Assembly: GCA_963709395.1 (NCBI GenBank)
Contig: CAVPWP010000013.1
Location: 1 to 64,000 of the forward strand
Length of the DNA stretch: 64,000 nt
Direction of reading: 5' to 3'
Source of the DNA: CAVPWP01 sp963709395
GTDB lineage: Bacteria; Pseudomonadota; Alphaproteobacteria; Rhodobacterales; Rhodobacteraceae
Made by a program: the position numbers and the translations under genes. Under the pieces are notes generated by a model. That model made no database searches. It was not told the origin of the DNA and saw only the letters and a list, made by a program, of their open reading frames with translations. This document shows positions 48,945 through 58,849 of this stretch, piece by piece. Every line of letters starts with the position of its first letter. Within the stretch, counting starts at the first letter, position 1.

Positions 48945-49865
48945 TTGGAACAGCCTTTGAAGCGGTATTGGCCTTTACTCGTCTTCGCTGTCGCGGCGGG
49001 GCAGGCAAATGCTCAGTCCGCACCTGACAGTTCCGAAGCGCTGGCGAAGGTTGCTCTGTCGGCACTCAGCGTGGCCGCGCTTCGGCGAGAGGGTGCGACG
49101 ACGGTCTCGATCTTCGGCGCCGGCGGCGACGAAGCGGACTTCTATTCGACCAGCATCGGCGCCGGAACCAATCTGCCGACGGACCCGCGTATCTATGCCG
49201 AGTTCCAGGTGGCCTATCAGAACTACGATCCGGAATACTTGCTGCCCGGCACGGATGTGGATCTTGTCGACGTCCGCTGGTCCAGCCTGGCCCTGTCGGG
49301 CGGGCTGGGCTGGAACTACGAACTCGACCAAGGCCTGACCTTGCGCCCGATGGTCATCGCCTCGCTGGGGTATGTCTTCGGAAACTCGGTCTTCGACGAA
49401 ATTCTGCCCGGCGGCGATGGCGGTGGGTTGGGCGACGTTTTCGATGACGGCGTCTTCGCCGGCGGATTGGGCGCAGCACTGGTGCTCGACTACGACCGAA
49501 CCATCGCCGAGGGAGATCTCGAACTGCGGGCCAGGCAATCGTGGTTGCGGCTTGTGCCGCTCGATGACGCCGCCGACTACGGCGTCGACGCGACCGCGAG
49601 CGCGACCAACCTTTACGGCAGCTACAGCATCCCCATTCCCAATTCCAACAATCTTCGGGGCGTCGCCGAGGCCAGCTACACGCGATTGTGGGGCGATCAG
49701 GCCGACATCCTCAGGACAAGGTGGCTGAGCACGATCGGTGGCGGCGTCGAGGTGCCGACGGCACTGCGGTTCGGGTCGGACGCCCTCTACGGACGGGCGG
49801 TGCTCCGCTATGTCTTCGGCGAAGGCTATGAAGGGGTGGCGATCGGCTTGGGCGTGACGTTCTGA
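48945..49865 (+). CDS. Outer-membrane beta-barrel protein
   Basis: Exported protein of about 306 residues with an outer-membrane barrel pattern. The N-terminus KRYWPLLVFAVAAGQANAQ is a signal peptide; TTG at 48,945 or at 48,957 (giving a shorter, cleaner signal) can start it. The body alternates polar and hydrophobic residues in strands (RIYAEFQVAYQNYD, VRWSSLALSGGLGWNYELD) and ends with GVAIGLGVTF, the terminal Phe needed for barrel insertion. It resembles the translocator half of autotransporters or a stand-alone porin-like barrel; no passenger is present. Transported molecule unknown. Confidence 0.65.
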   Translation: MEQPLKRYWPLLVFAVAAGQANAQSAPDSSEALAKVALSALSVAALRREGATTVSIFGAGGDEADFYSTSIGAGTNLPTDPRIYAEFQVAYQNYDPEYLLPGTDVDLVDVRWSSLALSGGLGWNYELDQGLTLRPMVIASLGYVFGNSVFDEILPGGDGGGLGDVFDDGVFAGGLGAALVLDYDRTIAEGDLELRARQSWLRLVPLDDAADYGVDATASATNLYGSYSIPIPNSNNLRGVAEASYTRLWGDQADILRTRWLSTIGGGVEVPTALRFGSDALYGRAVLRYVFGEGYEGVAIGLGVTF

Positions 49866-50049
49866 CGCTTTCGCGTCGATTGCACCGGCAGGCAAGAAGG
49901 TTTCTGGGTCGGGAAGGGTCGTGGCGCAGCCTCCTCAGATTGCCAAATCACCCCCCTCTTTGCGGCTCCTGAACCGGCTCACCGGGCGTGATGTGTCAGG
50001 CCCCGTGGACTCCAATGGTCCCGCAATCAAAGCTCGCCAGGCGCTCCGG

Positions 50050-50562
50050 TCAACGCGTGTTGAGCGGCAGCGGACGTTTCTGACCCGTCGAACCCGCCCG
50101 AGGCCAAGTGCGTGAAGACGAGGCGATCCACGCCCGTTCCAGGCCATTGTCAAATCCGGGATCTCCGGAAAAATCGGCGTTTCCGTATGCGTAGTCCCGC
50201 GTGTGGCGTGCCAGGGATTCCGCGCCTATCGCATGGGTGATCCGCTGCGAGTACCAAACCACGGAATAGCGCATCCAGTCCGCAGGGTCGGTGTCTTTCG
50301 TCCAGTTGGCTCCACCCCGGTCAGGATCACCCGCCTGAAAAGCCATGGCCGGGCGATGCGCATCCGTCAACACACCGGAGTCAAAGGCCATTACCGCCAG
50401 CGGAACCTTGAACGTCGACACAGGTGTGACACGCGTCCGGCAGTCGCCTTCTTCCAGCAGCCCGGACCCCGTTGGAGCATCGAGGAGCAAAGCGCAGACC
50501 GTGTCCGCCTGCGCCGATGTCGACACGAGCTTCAGTGCAATGAGGAGGATCAACCTGCGCAA
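50050..50562 (-). pseudogene. Class D (OXA-like) beta-lactamase, 3'-truncated
   Basis: N-terminal part of a class D serine beta-lactamase or close penicillin-binding relative. It has a signal peptide (MRRLILLIALKLVSTSAQA), the active-site STFK at residues 49-52, SVV (100-102) in RYSVVWYSQRI and the YGN motif (126-128) with FSGDPGFDNGLERAWIASS. After about residue 149 the reading turns into unrelated basic sequence and stops at 50,050, so the KTG motif and the last ~100 residues are lost. Such a product cannot be a working enzyme. No repaired frame was found downstream, so this is a true truncation rather than one indel. Confidence 0.8.
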
Positions 50563-50681
50563 ACCGGTCTTCCTTCACGCCAGGCTGACTCCAACCACTT
50601 GAGAGCATGGTCGCTCGGCCTCGAATTACACCCAGGCTTCGGACCGTGCATTCCCAGTCCCACCCCAGTCTTACCCCAGTC

Positions 50682-51044
50682 TCACTCTGCCTGCGCATCC
50701 CCCACCGGGGTCTGCTGGTGAGCCAGCCGCTGCCACTTGCCATCGTCGTTCAGGTAGGTCGAGGTGCAGAGCGCCTCATAGATCGGCTCGTCGCTCCGTT
50801 CGGCGGTGACGCGATAAGCCAACACGGCCATGTCGTTCTGGAGTGAGAGGTAGCGGTCGCTCATCTCGACCGAACGCCACCGCTGCGCGACGTCCTTTTC
50901 TCTCCAGAGCGCATCGCCCTGAAGAATGCCGGACGGGTAGGGCAAGACGAAAACGGCGCCCTTTGCCGTTGCGTGGCGGGCACTGTCGGCGCCTTGTGTC
51001 CAAAAGCGTTCTTCCAGATCCCAGAGGGTGTCTTCTGCGGTCAT
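50682..51044 (-). CDS. NTF2-like (DUF4440/SnoaL-type) protein
   Basis: Small protein of 120 residues with an NTF2-like fold. Typical features are DTLWDLEERFWTQGADSARH at the start, VEMSDRYLSLQNDMAVLAYR and a closing strand YEALCTSTYLNDDGKWQRLA. AAGGAA lies 7 bases upstream of the ATG. Members of this family bind or isomerise small molecules, or serve as accessory proteins. No neighbour indicates a substrate: the truncated beta-lactamase is downstream on the same strand and a PHA synthase diverges. Confidence 0.72.
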   Translation of the reverse strand: MTAEDTLWDLEERFWTQGADSARHATAKGAVFVLPYPSGILQGDALWREKDVAQRWRSVEMSDRYLSLQNDMAVLAYRVTAERSDEPIYEALCTSTYLNDDGKWQRLAHQQTPVGDAQAE

Positions 51045-51351
51045 TCATGGTTCCTTCAGAGTTGGGGTGCTGAAGTATTGCTATCACGCGCAGACGCAGA
51101 CTTCACTGTCCCTGTACGTGCATGGCGATCCAGCCAACGAGAATCCAGTAGGTCGGTAGGTCCAGCGAAGCAGACACAAGCTCGGCCTTTGGACCGGCGG
51201 GGTATCGGCAGGACGCTGATCTCAGTCAATGAGAGGTCTCCGGATCTTTGCCATACTGAGTTTGTGGCCTGCTCAGGTGCTTGCAGGCAGTGTCACGTCG
51301 ACGCGGACACGGGAGTCGCAGACACGGATCGCCCGTATTGGAAAGGCTCAG
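51045..51351. other. Gap between NTF2-like gene and PHA synthase
   Basis: 307 bases with no convincing gene. The frame of the PHA synthase runs open from 51,229, but the sequence before 51,352 is not like the family. Promoters for both divergent genes should lie here; no clear boxes were seen. Confidence 0.4.
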
Positions 51352-53172
51352 ATGACCAAGCCAAGCCCGAAGCCCAAGCCACCTGCGCAAGATGCGCAGC
51401 AGGTCCAGCTTCCCGCCCGGATCGAGGCCGAGCCACATGCGAAGGCTGCGCCAGGAGCGGCGCATCCGCACGAAAACCTTGATCGCGCGTCACGGGCAGC
51501 GGTCGCCTATATGTCGGCCGGCGTGTCGCCTCATGCGTTCATCGAAGCCTGGAGCGATTGGGCCATGCACCTGGCCCGGGCGCCCGGACGGCAGCTTGAA
51601 CTGGCCGAGCGCGCGCAGGAGAACATGGCCAAGCTGATGGCCCAGTCCCTCTTGCCGGGTGCTGACGCGGCACCCGCCTTCGTGCCGAAGGCCTACGATC
51701 ACCGTTTTCGGCATCCCGGATGGGAAAAGCCGCCATTCCGGAACATGCAGCAGGGGTTCCTCGCGGTGCAGGACTGGTGGGATTACGCAACCGACCATCT
51801 GCGCGGATTGCGCCCCGAAGATGCCGACAGGACCCGCTTCATGGCGCGCCAGATGCTGGATATGTGGTCGCCGTCCAACTTTCCCGCCCTCAATCCCGAG
51901 ATCATCGAGGAAACGCGCAAGCGCAACGGGACGAATCTGGCCGAGGGTGCGCAGAACTTCATGCGTGATTTCGTCAACACCGTCGCGCAGGTTCACGAAC
52001 CCGCACCGGAAGGCTTTCAGGTCGGCAAGGACCTGGCCTGTACACCGGGCGAGGTGGTGTTCCGCAACGATCTTTTCGAGTTGATCCAGTATGCGCCCCA
52101 GACCGACGAGGTGCAGGCCGAGCCGATCCTGATCGTTCCGGCATGGATCATGAAATACTATATCCTCGATCTCTCGCCGCACAATTCCATGGTCAGATAC
52201 CTGGTGGAGCAGGGGTTTACCGTCTTCATGATCTCGTGGTGCAACCCGACCGCCGAGCAGGCGGACCTGTCGCTGGAGGACTACCGCGAACGGGGCGTGC
52301 TCGCGGCCCTCGACGCGGTGAATGCCATCGTGCCGGAGCGCAAGGTTCATGCGGTCGGGTATTGTCTGGGCGGCACGATCCTGTCGATCGCGGCAGCCAC
52401 CATGGCACGCGAGAAAGACGACCGGCTAGCGTCGATCTCGTTCATGGCGGCGCAGGTGGACTTTGCCGAGGCGGGCGAGTTGCTGCTGTTCCTCGACGAA
52501 AGCCAGATCGCCTTCCTCGAGGACATGATGTGGGAGAAGGGCTATCTCGACCGCCCGCAGATGGCCCGCGTCTTTTCCGCCATCCGGTCGGAGGATCTGA
52601 TCTATTCCCGTGCCGTGCGGCGTTACTACCTTGGCAAAGAGGATGTGCCCACGGATATGGAGGTCTGGGTGTCCGACACCACCCGGATGCCCGCCCGCAT
52701 GCACTCGGAGTATCTGCGTGGCCTGTTCCTGGAAAACCGGCTGACGGCGGGTCGGTTCGCAGTCAAGGGACGGGTCATCGCGCTCAAGGACATCTCGGCG
52801 CCGATCTTTGCCGTGGGTACAGAAACCGATCACATCGCGCCGTGGAGGTCCGTCTACAAGACCAAGCTCTTTACCGACAGCGACATGACCTTTGTCCTGA
52901 CCAGCGGCGGCCACAACAGCGGCATCGTCTACGAGCCTACGCTCGAACGCGGTCACCACCGGATCTCGCATCGCGCGGCCGGGGCATTCTATGTCGGGCC
53001 CGAAACCTGGTTTGCGCAAAATCCGCCGCGGCCGGGATCTTGGTGGCCTGCGTGGAAGACCTGGCTGGAGGAGAAAAGCAGCGGTGTCGCGCCGGCCCCC
53101 TCGATCGGTGCGCCAGACAAGGGCCTGGCGCCGATCGGTCCGGCACCCGGCACCTACGTTCACCAAACCTGA
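51352..53172 (+). CDS. phaC: Poly-3-hydroxyalkanoate synthase, class I-like
   Basis: Polymerises hydroxyacyl-CoA to PHA storage polymer at the granule surface. The ATG at 51,352 follows GGAAAGG; upstream codons are ignored. The protein has 606 residues, within the class I range. The lipase-like box is GYCLGG with catalytic Cys near residue 336; Asp is in VGTETDHIAPW (near 493) and His in TSGGHNSGIV (near 520). Family sequences PSNFPALNPEIIEETRKRNG and MDVLPAWIMKYYILDLSP-like VPAWIMKYYILDLSPHNSM are clear. A long low-complexity start of ~50 residues precedes them. No phasin, depolymerase or reductase gene is adjacent. Confidence 0.93.
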   Translation: MTKPSPKPKPPAQDAQQVQLPARIEAEPHAKAAPGAAHPHENLDRASRAAVAYMSAGVSPHAFIEAWSDWAMHLARAPGRQLELAERAQENMAKLMAQSLLPGADAAPAFVPKAYDHRFRHPGWEKPPFRNMQQGFLAVQDWWDYATDHLRGLRPEDADRTRFMARQMLDMWSPSNFPALNPEIIEETRKRNGTNLAEGAQNFMRDFVNTVAQVHEPAPEGFQVGKDLACTPGEVVFRNDLFELIQYAPQTDEVQAEPILIVPAWIMKYYILDLSPHNSMVRYLVEQGFTVFMISWCNPTAEQADLSLEDYRERGVLAALDAVNAIVPERKVHAVGYCLGGTILSIAAATMAREKDDRLASISFMAAQVDFAEAGELLLFLDESQIAFLEDMMWEKGYLDRPQMARVFSAIRSEDLIYSRAVRRYYLGKEDVPTDMEVWVSDTTRMPARMHSEYLRGLFLENRLTAGRFAVKGRVIALKDISAPIFAVGTETDHIAPWRSVYKTKLFTDSDMTFVLTSGGHNSGIVYEPTLERGHHRISHRAAGAFYVGPETWFAQNPPRPGSWWPAWKTWLEEKSSGVAPAPSIGAPDKGLAPIGPAPGTYVHQT

Positions 53173-53417
53173 TCCTGCCACCGCTTTCCGCGTTGGCAAG
53201 CCCCCACCGGGTGGTCCCGTCATCAGCGCATGCGCATGGCGGTGCGTTTCATGACGCCGGCGGAAGAGGCTCTCGTCCCTCGGCGGTTGTTCGCCAGCCG
53301 GTCCATTTCAACGTGACGGGCGACGGGCGGTTGACGCCGATCAGTGCAGAGAAGGTTTGCCTGCGGCACACAGGAACCTGTCGCCACTCCTGACGACGCA
53401 TTGAGCGGAGAGCCAGC

Positions 53418-53837
53418 ATGATCGGATATGTCGCGAACATCGAAGACCTGACGGAAGAGAACACCGATTTCCGGCGTGTTCTTTATTCAGGAACAAAGCT
53501 GCAATTGGTTCTGATGTCTCTGGAGCCGGGAACGGAAATCGGCGGCGAGATACATGCCGACACGGACCAGTTCTTTCGTATCGAAGAGGGCAAGGGACGG
53601 GTCGTGATCGATGGCACGCCTCACAAGGTTGGCCCCGGCGATGGCATCGTCGTGCCCGCCGGTGCGCATCACAATGTTATCTGCACAGGTCATGAGGCGC
53701 TCAAGCTCTACACCCTCTACGGCCCGCCGCATCACCTCGATCAACTGGTTCAAAGGACGAAGGCCGAGGCGGATGCGTCCGACGAAGCTTTTGATGGTCA
53801 GGCAACCGAGCAGCCGGTGGAGGCGGTGCAGGTCTAG
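53418..53837 (+). CDS. Cupin-domain protein
   Basis: Single-domain cupin of 139 residues. Motif 1 is GGEIHADTDQFFRIEEGKG with possible metal ligands His and Gln (usual pattern H-x-H replaced by H-x-D), and motif 2 is GDGIVVPAGAHHNVI with His. The AGAGCC region upstream of the ATG gives a fair ribosome site. Such proteins bind metals and sugars or act as small enzymes. It stands alone between PHA synthase and a GNAT gene. The acidic tail (DEAFDGQATEQPVEAVQV) is not conserved cupin sequence. Confidence 0.82.
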   Translation: MIGYVANIEDLTEENTDFRRVLYSGTKLQLVLMSLEPGTEIGGEIHADTDQFFRIEEGKGRVVIDGTPHKVGPGDGIVVPAGAHHNVICTGHEALKLYTLYGPPHHLDQLVQRTKAEADASDEAFDGQATEQPVEAVQV

Positions 53838-53916
53838 GTCAATCCTTCTTGAGCCTTCGCGCGCCCTGGTGCCGCCCCGTCGCTGTGATTGGGCTTGGAT
53901 TTCCAAGTTCGTGAGA

Positions 53917-54456
53917 TCAAAGCGGACGCCTCATCTCTATGGCAAGGGCGTCCGAGGAGCCGATTGGCGCGCCTTCGCTTTCGGGGTGAAAGCCGAGCGA
54001 GCGGTAGAGCGGCAACGCTTCGACATGCCGGGACAGCGCGCCAAGCGCGATTTCCCGGTATCCCAATGCTCGGGCCTCATCGATCATCGTGGCGGCCAGT
54101 GCCCGACCAAGCCCTAGACCTCGTGCGCTTTCACGAACGTACATCCGGTTCAGTTCGCAGACGGTGTCTGACCGCGGCTTCAACATGACGATGCCGACAA
54201 TCTCGTCATTGTTTCGTGCGATCAAGCATTCACCCTTTGGTGGCAGGAACACATTGCGAAAATCGGCGAGTCCACCGGCGACGTCCTGGTCCTTTATGTA
54301 TTGATCGTGCGCCTCGCCAAGATCGGGATAGCGGTCGCGAAGAAAATCGAAGAACTCCCAAATCAGCTCTGCGGCCGCGTCGATTTCCGCGTCAGTGCGG
54401 ACCCTCGCAAGGCGCGGGTCGATCAGCGGGGAAGAGCCGGATGTACTTGTGGTCAT
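53917..54456 (-). CDS. GNAT-family N-acetyltransferase
   Basis: Acetyltransferase of 179 residues. The ATG at 54,456 is chosen because upstream sequence does not look coding. The acetyl-CoA loop is RESARGLGLGRALAATMIDE, followed by GALSRHVEALPLYRSLGFHP. A charged N-terminal helix (AELIWEFFDFLRDRYPDLG) is typical of some GNAT groups. Substrate unknown. It converges on the cupin gene. Confidence 0.85.
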   Translation of the reverse strand: MTTSTSGSSPLIDPRLARVRTDAEIDAAAELIWEFFDFLRDRYPDLGEAHDQYIKDQDVAGGLADFRNVFLPPKGECLIARNNDEIVGIVMLKPRSDTVCELNRMYVRESARGLGLGRALAATMIDEARALGYREIALGALSRHVEALPLYRSLGFHPESEGAPIGSSDALAIEMRRPL

Positions 54457-54655
54457 ATCGGTCTCGCGAACTCTGGACAAAGGCCTGTCATGGGAGTGCA
54501 AATCCATCCAATTTCTCAACAGCAGATATCGTGTAAGGGTTCTTGGCAATGATCGGGAAGGTTCGGCAGGGGCTTGCCCTGCAGCGAAAGCCCGCTCCGT
54601 CCGCCTGTCAGCCGCGCGTGCAGCGACCGCACATCTGCCTTGCCTTCGGACGGCG

Positions 54656-55333
54656 CTACCCGGTGACCACACCGTCCCCGACCACGATCTGACGCCGGCA
54701 CGAAGCCGCGATCTTTTCGTCATGGGTCGAGATCAGGAAGGTCGTGCCTTCCTCGCGGTTGATCTGTCCGATCAGGTCCATCACCTGCATCGCCGAGGCG
54801 CGGTCGAGATTGCCTGTTGGTTCATCCGCCAGCACCAGTTCGGGGGCGTTCATCAGGGCGCGGGCGACCGCGACACGCTGCTTCTGCCCGCCGGAAAGGT
54901 TGGCGGTGGGAAAGTCGATCCGGTCGCCCAATCCCATGCGCCGCAACAGCTCGCGGCCCCGGGCACGGGCCATCGGCGTCTCGCGCCCCTCGCGCACGGC
55001 TGTCGGAAAGACCACGTTCTCCAGCGCGGTGAAGTCCGGCAGCAGGTTGTGGAACTGGAACACGAAGCCGATGTGAAGGTTGCGGAAGGCGGTCAGCTCT
55101 GCGTCCCCCGCCGCGATCATGTCCTCGCCCAGCATCACGTAGCTGCCGGAGGTGGGTTTCATCAACGTGCCGAGGATCGTCAAAAGCGTACTCTTGCCCG
55201 CGCCCGACGGCCCGAGGAGGGCGGCCATTTCACCCTCTTCAAGGTCAAGCGACAGGCCGCGCAGCACCCGTGTCGCGGCCTCGCCCGTGCCATATGTCTT
55301 GACCAGGTCGCGGACCTCGAGAAGCGCGCTCAT
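54656..55333 (-). CDS. LolD/MacB-type ABC exporter ATPase
   Basis: ATP-binding subunit of 225 residues. Walker A is LLGPSGAGKSTLL, signature NLSGGQKQRVAVARAL, Walker B LVLADEPTGNLDRASA, and the H-loop is LISTHDEKIA. This set is typical of the LolD/MacB class serving FtsX-type permeases. Its start overlaps the permease stop (ATGA). Third gene of a three-gene export operon. Confidence 0.92.
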   Translation of the reverse strand: MSALLEVRDLVKTYGTGEAATRVLRGLSLDLEEGEMAALLGPSGAGKSTLLTILGTLMKPTSGSYVMLGEDMIAAGDAELTAFRNLHIGFVFQFHNLLPDFTALENVVFPTAVREGRETPMARARGRELLRRMGLGDRIDFPTANLSGGQKQRVAVARALMNAPELVLADEPTGNLDRASAMQVMDLIGQINREEGTTFLISTHDEKIAASCRRQIVVGDGVVTG

Positions 55334-56535
55334 TGACCGATCGCCGTGACAGGATCGACCCGTGCGGCCGATCGGGCCGGCAGGATCGAGGCCAGGATCG
55401 CGCCGATCACCGTCAGCGTGATGGCCAGCCCGTAGGAGCCCTGCGTGATATCCATCGGCAGGGTTCCAGGCTCGAACGCCTCGCGTGGCGGGAACGGCAG
55501 CAGGGCAAGGTATCCCAGCGCGGCACCGGTGACCCCGCCCAACAGCCCGATCAGCGCGCCTTGCGCGACGAACACGAAAATGACGAACCCGCGCCCTGCG
55601 CCCATCGCCCGCATGATCCCGATCTCGGGGCGGCGCCGGTAGGTCGAAAGCAAAAGCGCCGAGGCGACGCCGATCACGATGGTGATCAGCGCGAAGGTCT
55701 TCAGGAAGTACCCCGTCTGCGCCTGCGCATTCAGCGCCTCCATCAATTGTTCCGCCCCATCGGTCCACGGCACCGCATCAAGCCCCGTCAGCGCCCGTAT
55801 CCGCAGGGCGGTGGCATCGGCGGCGTTCAGATCATCGAGCTTGATCTCGATCCGCGTCACCCCCTGCGGCATGTCGAAGAGCGTCCGCGCGGTCGAAAGG
55901 CTGACGAAGACGCGCGATCCGTCCATGGCGCCATTGCCGGTCTTGAAGATGCCGCTCAGGGTCAGCGCCGCCGTGACCCCCTTCGAGCTTTCCAGCCGCA
56001 GCGTCTGGCCGAGCGACAGGGCCAGATCGTCGGCCAGGTCGCGGCCCAGCACGATCAGCCCCGAGCCAAGCCGCACTTCGCCCTCGACCATGTAGCCCGC
56101 GAGGTCGAGGATCGCGGATTCCCGACCCGGCTCGATGCCGGTCACGCTGACCTGGGCGACCTGCGCCCCACGCGTCAGAAAGCCCGCACCGGTGATCTGC
56201 GGCGAGACCGCCCTGACCCCCGGAACGGCCTCGATCAGGGGCAGCCAGGTGGCGGCCTCGGCCAGGGTCGCGGTGCGCGTGCGCCCGCGTTCGGTCACGA
56301 CCAGCACATGGCCTTCGGGCGAGATCAGCAGGGCCGGGTCGTCGCTGTCGGCTTCGATGGTGATATGCGAGATGTCGCCCACGGTGCGCGACAGGATGAA
56401 TTCGGCCAGCCCCCCGATCAGCGCGGACATGAAGATGAAGATGAAGACGCCCACGGCGACACCCGACACCAGAAGTGCTGTCTGCGCCTTGTTGGCCGTC
56501 AGGTAGCGGGTCGCGATCTTCAGGGCATAGAGCAT
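55330..56535 (-). CDS. FtsX-family ABC permease (MacB/LolE-like)
   Basis: Inner-membrane permease of 401 residues with four helices. The first helix is ALLVSGVAVGVFIFIFMSAL, and a long periplasmic domain follows (~50-270). Then come three C-terminal helices (ALITIVIGVASALLLSTYRR, FVIFVFVAQGALIGLLGGV, AITLTVIGAILASILPARSA) and the conserved end RVDPVTAIGQ. This is the MacB/LolE layout without a fused ATPase. Its start overlaps the adaptor stop (TGATG). It probably exports a lipid-like or hydrophobic compound with its partners. Confidence 0.9.
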   Translation of the reverse strand: MLYALKIATRYLTANKAQTALLVSGVAVGVFIFIFMSALIGGLAEFILSRTVGDISHITIEADSDDPALLISPEGHVLVVTERGRTRTATLAEAATWLPLIEAVPGVRAVSPQITGAGFLTRGAQVAQVSVTGIEPGRESAILDLAGYMVEGEVRLGSGLIVLGRDLADDLALSLGQTLRLESSKGVTAALTLSGIFKTGNGAMDGSRVFVSLSTARTLFDMPQGVTRIEIKLDDLNAADATALRIRALTGLDAVPWTDGAEQLMEALNAQAQTGYFLKTFALITIVIGVASALLLSTYRRRPEIGIMRAMGAGRGFVIFVFVAQGALIGLLGGVTGAALGYLALLPFPPREAFEPGTLPMDITQGSYGLAITLTVIGAILASILPARSAARVDPVTAIGQ

Positions 56536-57696
56536 CAGGGTTGGCCCGCCGCCACGGCCTCGCCATCCGTGATGCCCGCCGCATCGACGATGACCGCCTC
56601 GCCTTCGGCCAGGCCCGACGTCACGACCAGGCGGGCCGCCGGCCAGTCCACCACCGTGACGGGCCGCAACGCGGCCGCGCCGTCCGTGACCACGAAAACC
56701 CCGTCGCCATTCAGCAGGGCGGTGCGCGGAACGGTCAGGGCCGCGTCGATTTGATCCACGATGATGTTCGTCGTGACGGTCAGCCCGATCGGTGCCGAAA
56801 CCGGGTCGTCAAAGCTGATCTTGATGGCAAGCCCGCCGGTGGCCTCGTCCACGCGGTTCGACACGAAGCTGACATGGCCGTCGCGGGTGGCGGTTTCCCC
56901 GGCCAGTTGCAACACGGCCTGCTGATCCACGGCGATCTGTGTGGCATAGGCCTCGTCCACATCCGCCTCGACCACGAGTTCTGACAGGTCGGCCAGCGTC
57001 AGCAAGCGTGTCGTTGGCCCGACAATCTGCCCTTCCTCGGCGTCAAGCTCCACGACGGTCCCGGCGACAGGTGCGCGGATCGTGTAGCTCTCAAGCTCGA
57101 TCTGCGCCTGGTCGAGGAAGGCCGTCAGCCGCGCGACCTCCTGCGTCGCCGACTGGAGCGCGCGGGCGGTGTTGTCCAGAACGGCGCGGGAGATATTGCT
57201 GCCAAGGGAAACCGCGCGGTCATACTCCTCTGACGCCTGCTGCTGCGCGACAACGGCCGCGTCCAGCGCCGCCATCGCCTGCCGGACAAGCTGCGTTCTG
57301 TGCGCCCGAATCGACCTGCGCGAGAATCTGGTCTTCTTCGACGCGGTCGCCCTCGGCTATGGGAAGCGATGTCAGGCTGCCGGTCACCACGGATCTTACA
57401 TCGACCGAACGGACGGCGGCGATCCGGCCGTTGACCGCAAGCACACGCGTGACCGGGGCGGGGGCCGCGATCTCGACCGTCACCGGGGTCGGGCGCGCCA
57501 TCCAGAACTGGGAATAGCCAAGGCCGATGACCGCCAGAGCCAGAAGTCCGGCAGCCCCCCAAAGCCAGAGACGCCGCTTCCGGGCAGGCTCCGGAGCCAC
57601 CGGGCGCAGAGCCGGGACAAGCTGCGCCGCTACGGGTTCACCCCGTGGCGAAGGGTCCCGGTTTTCCTGGGTCGGTTCATACTTAGCCGCGGCCAA
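56535..57696 (-). CDS. MacA/HlyD-type periplasmic adaptor (frameshifted)
   Basis: Adaptor protein of about 387 residues, first gene of the export operon. The start is TTG at 57,696 with AAGGA upstream. A transmembrane helix (LWLWGAAGLLALAVIGLGYS) is at about residues 42-61, then the lipoyl half VVTGSLTSLPIAEGDRVEED. Near 57,298 an indel shifts the frame; the continuation (QLVRQAMAALDAAVVAQQQA) gives the coiled coil, the second lipoyl half (IRAPVAGTVVELDAEEGQIV) and the barrel domain. The order adaptor, permease, ATPase is that of a split MacAB-like system; no TolC gene is adjacent. Confidence 0.83.
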
Positions 57697-57904
57697 GGTG
57701 GGTCCTTTCGGAATTGAATAGGTCTACGGGCGGAGTGCAGGCTCCGGTCGGTCAAATCCCCGGGCAGCATATGGACACTTATCCCTCCCGCATTGACTTG
57801 GATCAGCGACGAACCGGTCGCCGCCAAGGCATCTATGGACGACTTCACCCGGTATTGGCGCGCTTCGTCGCCGCCCTGCGCCGATTGTCGAATTGAGAGC
57901 CCGG

Positions 57905-58849
57905 ATGCCCGACGATCCCTATGAAACACTTGGATTGACCAAGACCGCAACGGCCGAAGATATCAAGAAGGCGTATCGCAAACTGGTACGGACAAGCCAT
58001 CCGGATCTGCACCCCGACGACGCAGGCGCCGAAGCGCGGTTCAAGGCAATCTCCGCCGCCTACGATATCCTGAAGGATCCCGAGACCCGCGCACGCTATG
58101 ACGCCGGAGAAATCGATGGTCTCGGCGCAGAGCGTCCGCAACGCCAGTACTACCGCGACTTCGCGGACGCGGCGGACAATTCCTACCAACGCGGGTACGG
58201 GTTCGGACCGGATGCCGATCCGGCGGATATCTTCGCGGAAATCCTGCGCAATCGCGCGCGCTCGTCTGGTGGCGATTTCGGCGGTCGCGGGTTTTCGGCC
58301 CCCGGCCCGGATGCGCGCTATTCGCTGGAGGTGCCGTTTCTGGATGCAGCGCGGGGCGCCGAGACCCGGATCACCCTGCCGGATGGCAAGAGCCTTGCCG
58401 TCAAGATCCCGCAGGGCACCGAGGACGGCCAGACGTTGCGGCTGCGCGGGAAGGGCGGGCCCGGCTTCGGCGGCGGCCCGGCGGGAGACGCGCTCATCAC
58501 CGTTCTGGTGCGGCCCCACCCGGTGTTCCGACGCGACGGCGACGATATCGTTCTGACACTGCCGATCACCATCGACGAGGCCGTGCTTGGCGGAAAGGTC
58601 ACGGCACCGACCATCGACGGCCCCGTGGGCCTCACGGTCCCGGCGGGCGCAAGCTCGGGCCAGGTCCTGCGCCTTCGGGGACGGGGTGTCGGCCGTGCCG
58701 GGCGCAAGACGAAAGGGGATCAGAGGGTCGAGCTGAAGATCGTTACACCGCCTGACAAGGACGGTGCCCTGCGCGATTTCTTCACCGAATGGCGAAAGAC
58801 GCATGGCTTCGACCCGCGCGCCGATCTGATGAAGGGGGCCGGAACATGA
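57905..58849 (+). CDS. DnaJ-family chaperone (CbpA-like)
   Basis: J-protein of 314 residues. The J domain (residues 1-~65) has YETLGLTKTATAEDIKKAYR and the HPD tripeptide near residue 30. There is no zinc-finger repeat. Two C-terminal substrate-binding domains follow (RYSLEVPFLDAARGAETRIT; PLTITIDEAVLGGK-like LPITIDEAVLGGKVTAPTID). This is the CbpA arrangement. The ATG at 57,905 is placed just after AGAGCCCGG. It overlaps the CbpM-like gene by 4 bases (ATGA), supporting a chaperone-modulator pair. Confidence 0.92.
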   Translation: MPDDPYETLGLTKTATAEDIKKAYRKLVRTSHPDLHPDDAGAEARFKAISAAYDILKDPETRARYDAGEIDGLGAERPQRQYYRDFADAADNSYQRGYGFGPDADPADIFAEILRNRARSSGGDFGGRGFSAPGPDARYSLEVPFLDAARGAETRITLPDGKSLAVKIPQGTEDGQTLRLRGKGGPGFGGGPAGDALITVLVRPHPVFRRDGDDIVLTLPITIDEAVLGGKVTAPTIDGPVGLTVPAGASSGQVLRLRGRGVGRAGRKTKGDQRVELKIVTPPDKDGALRDFFTEWRKTHGFDPRADLMKGAGT

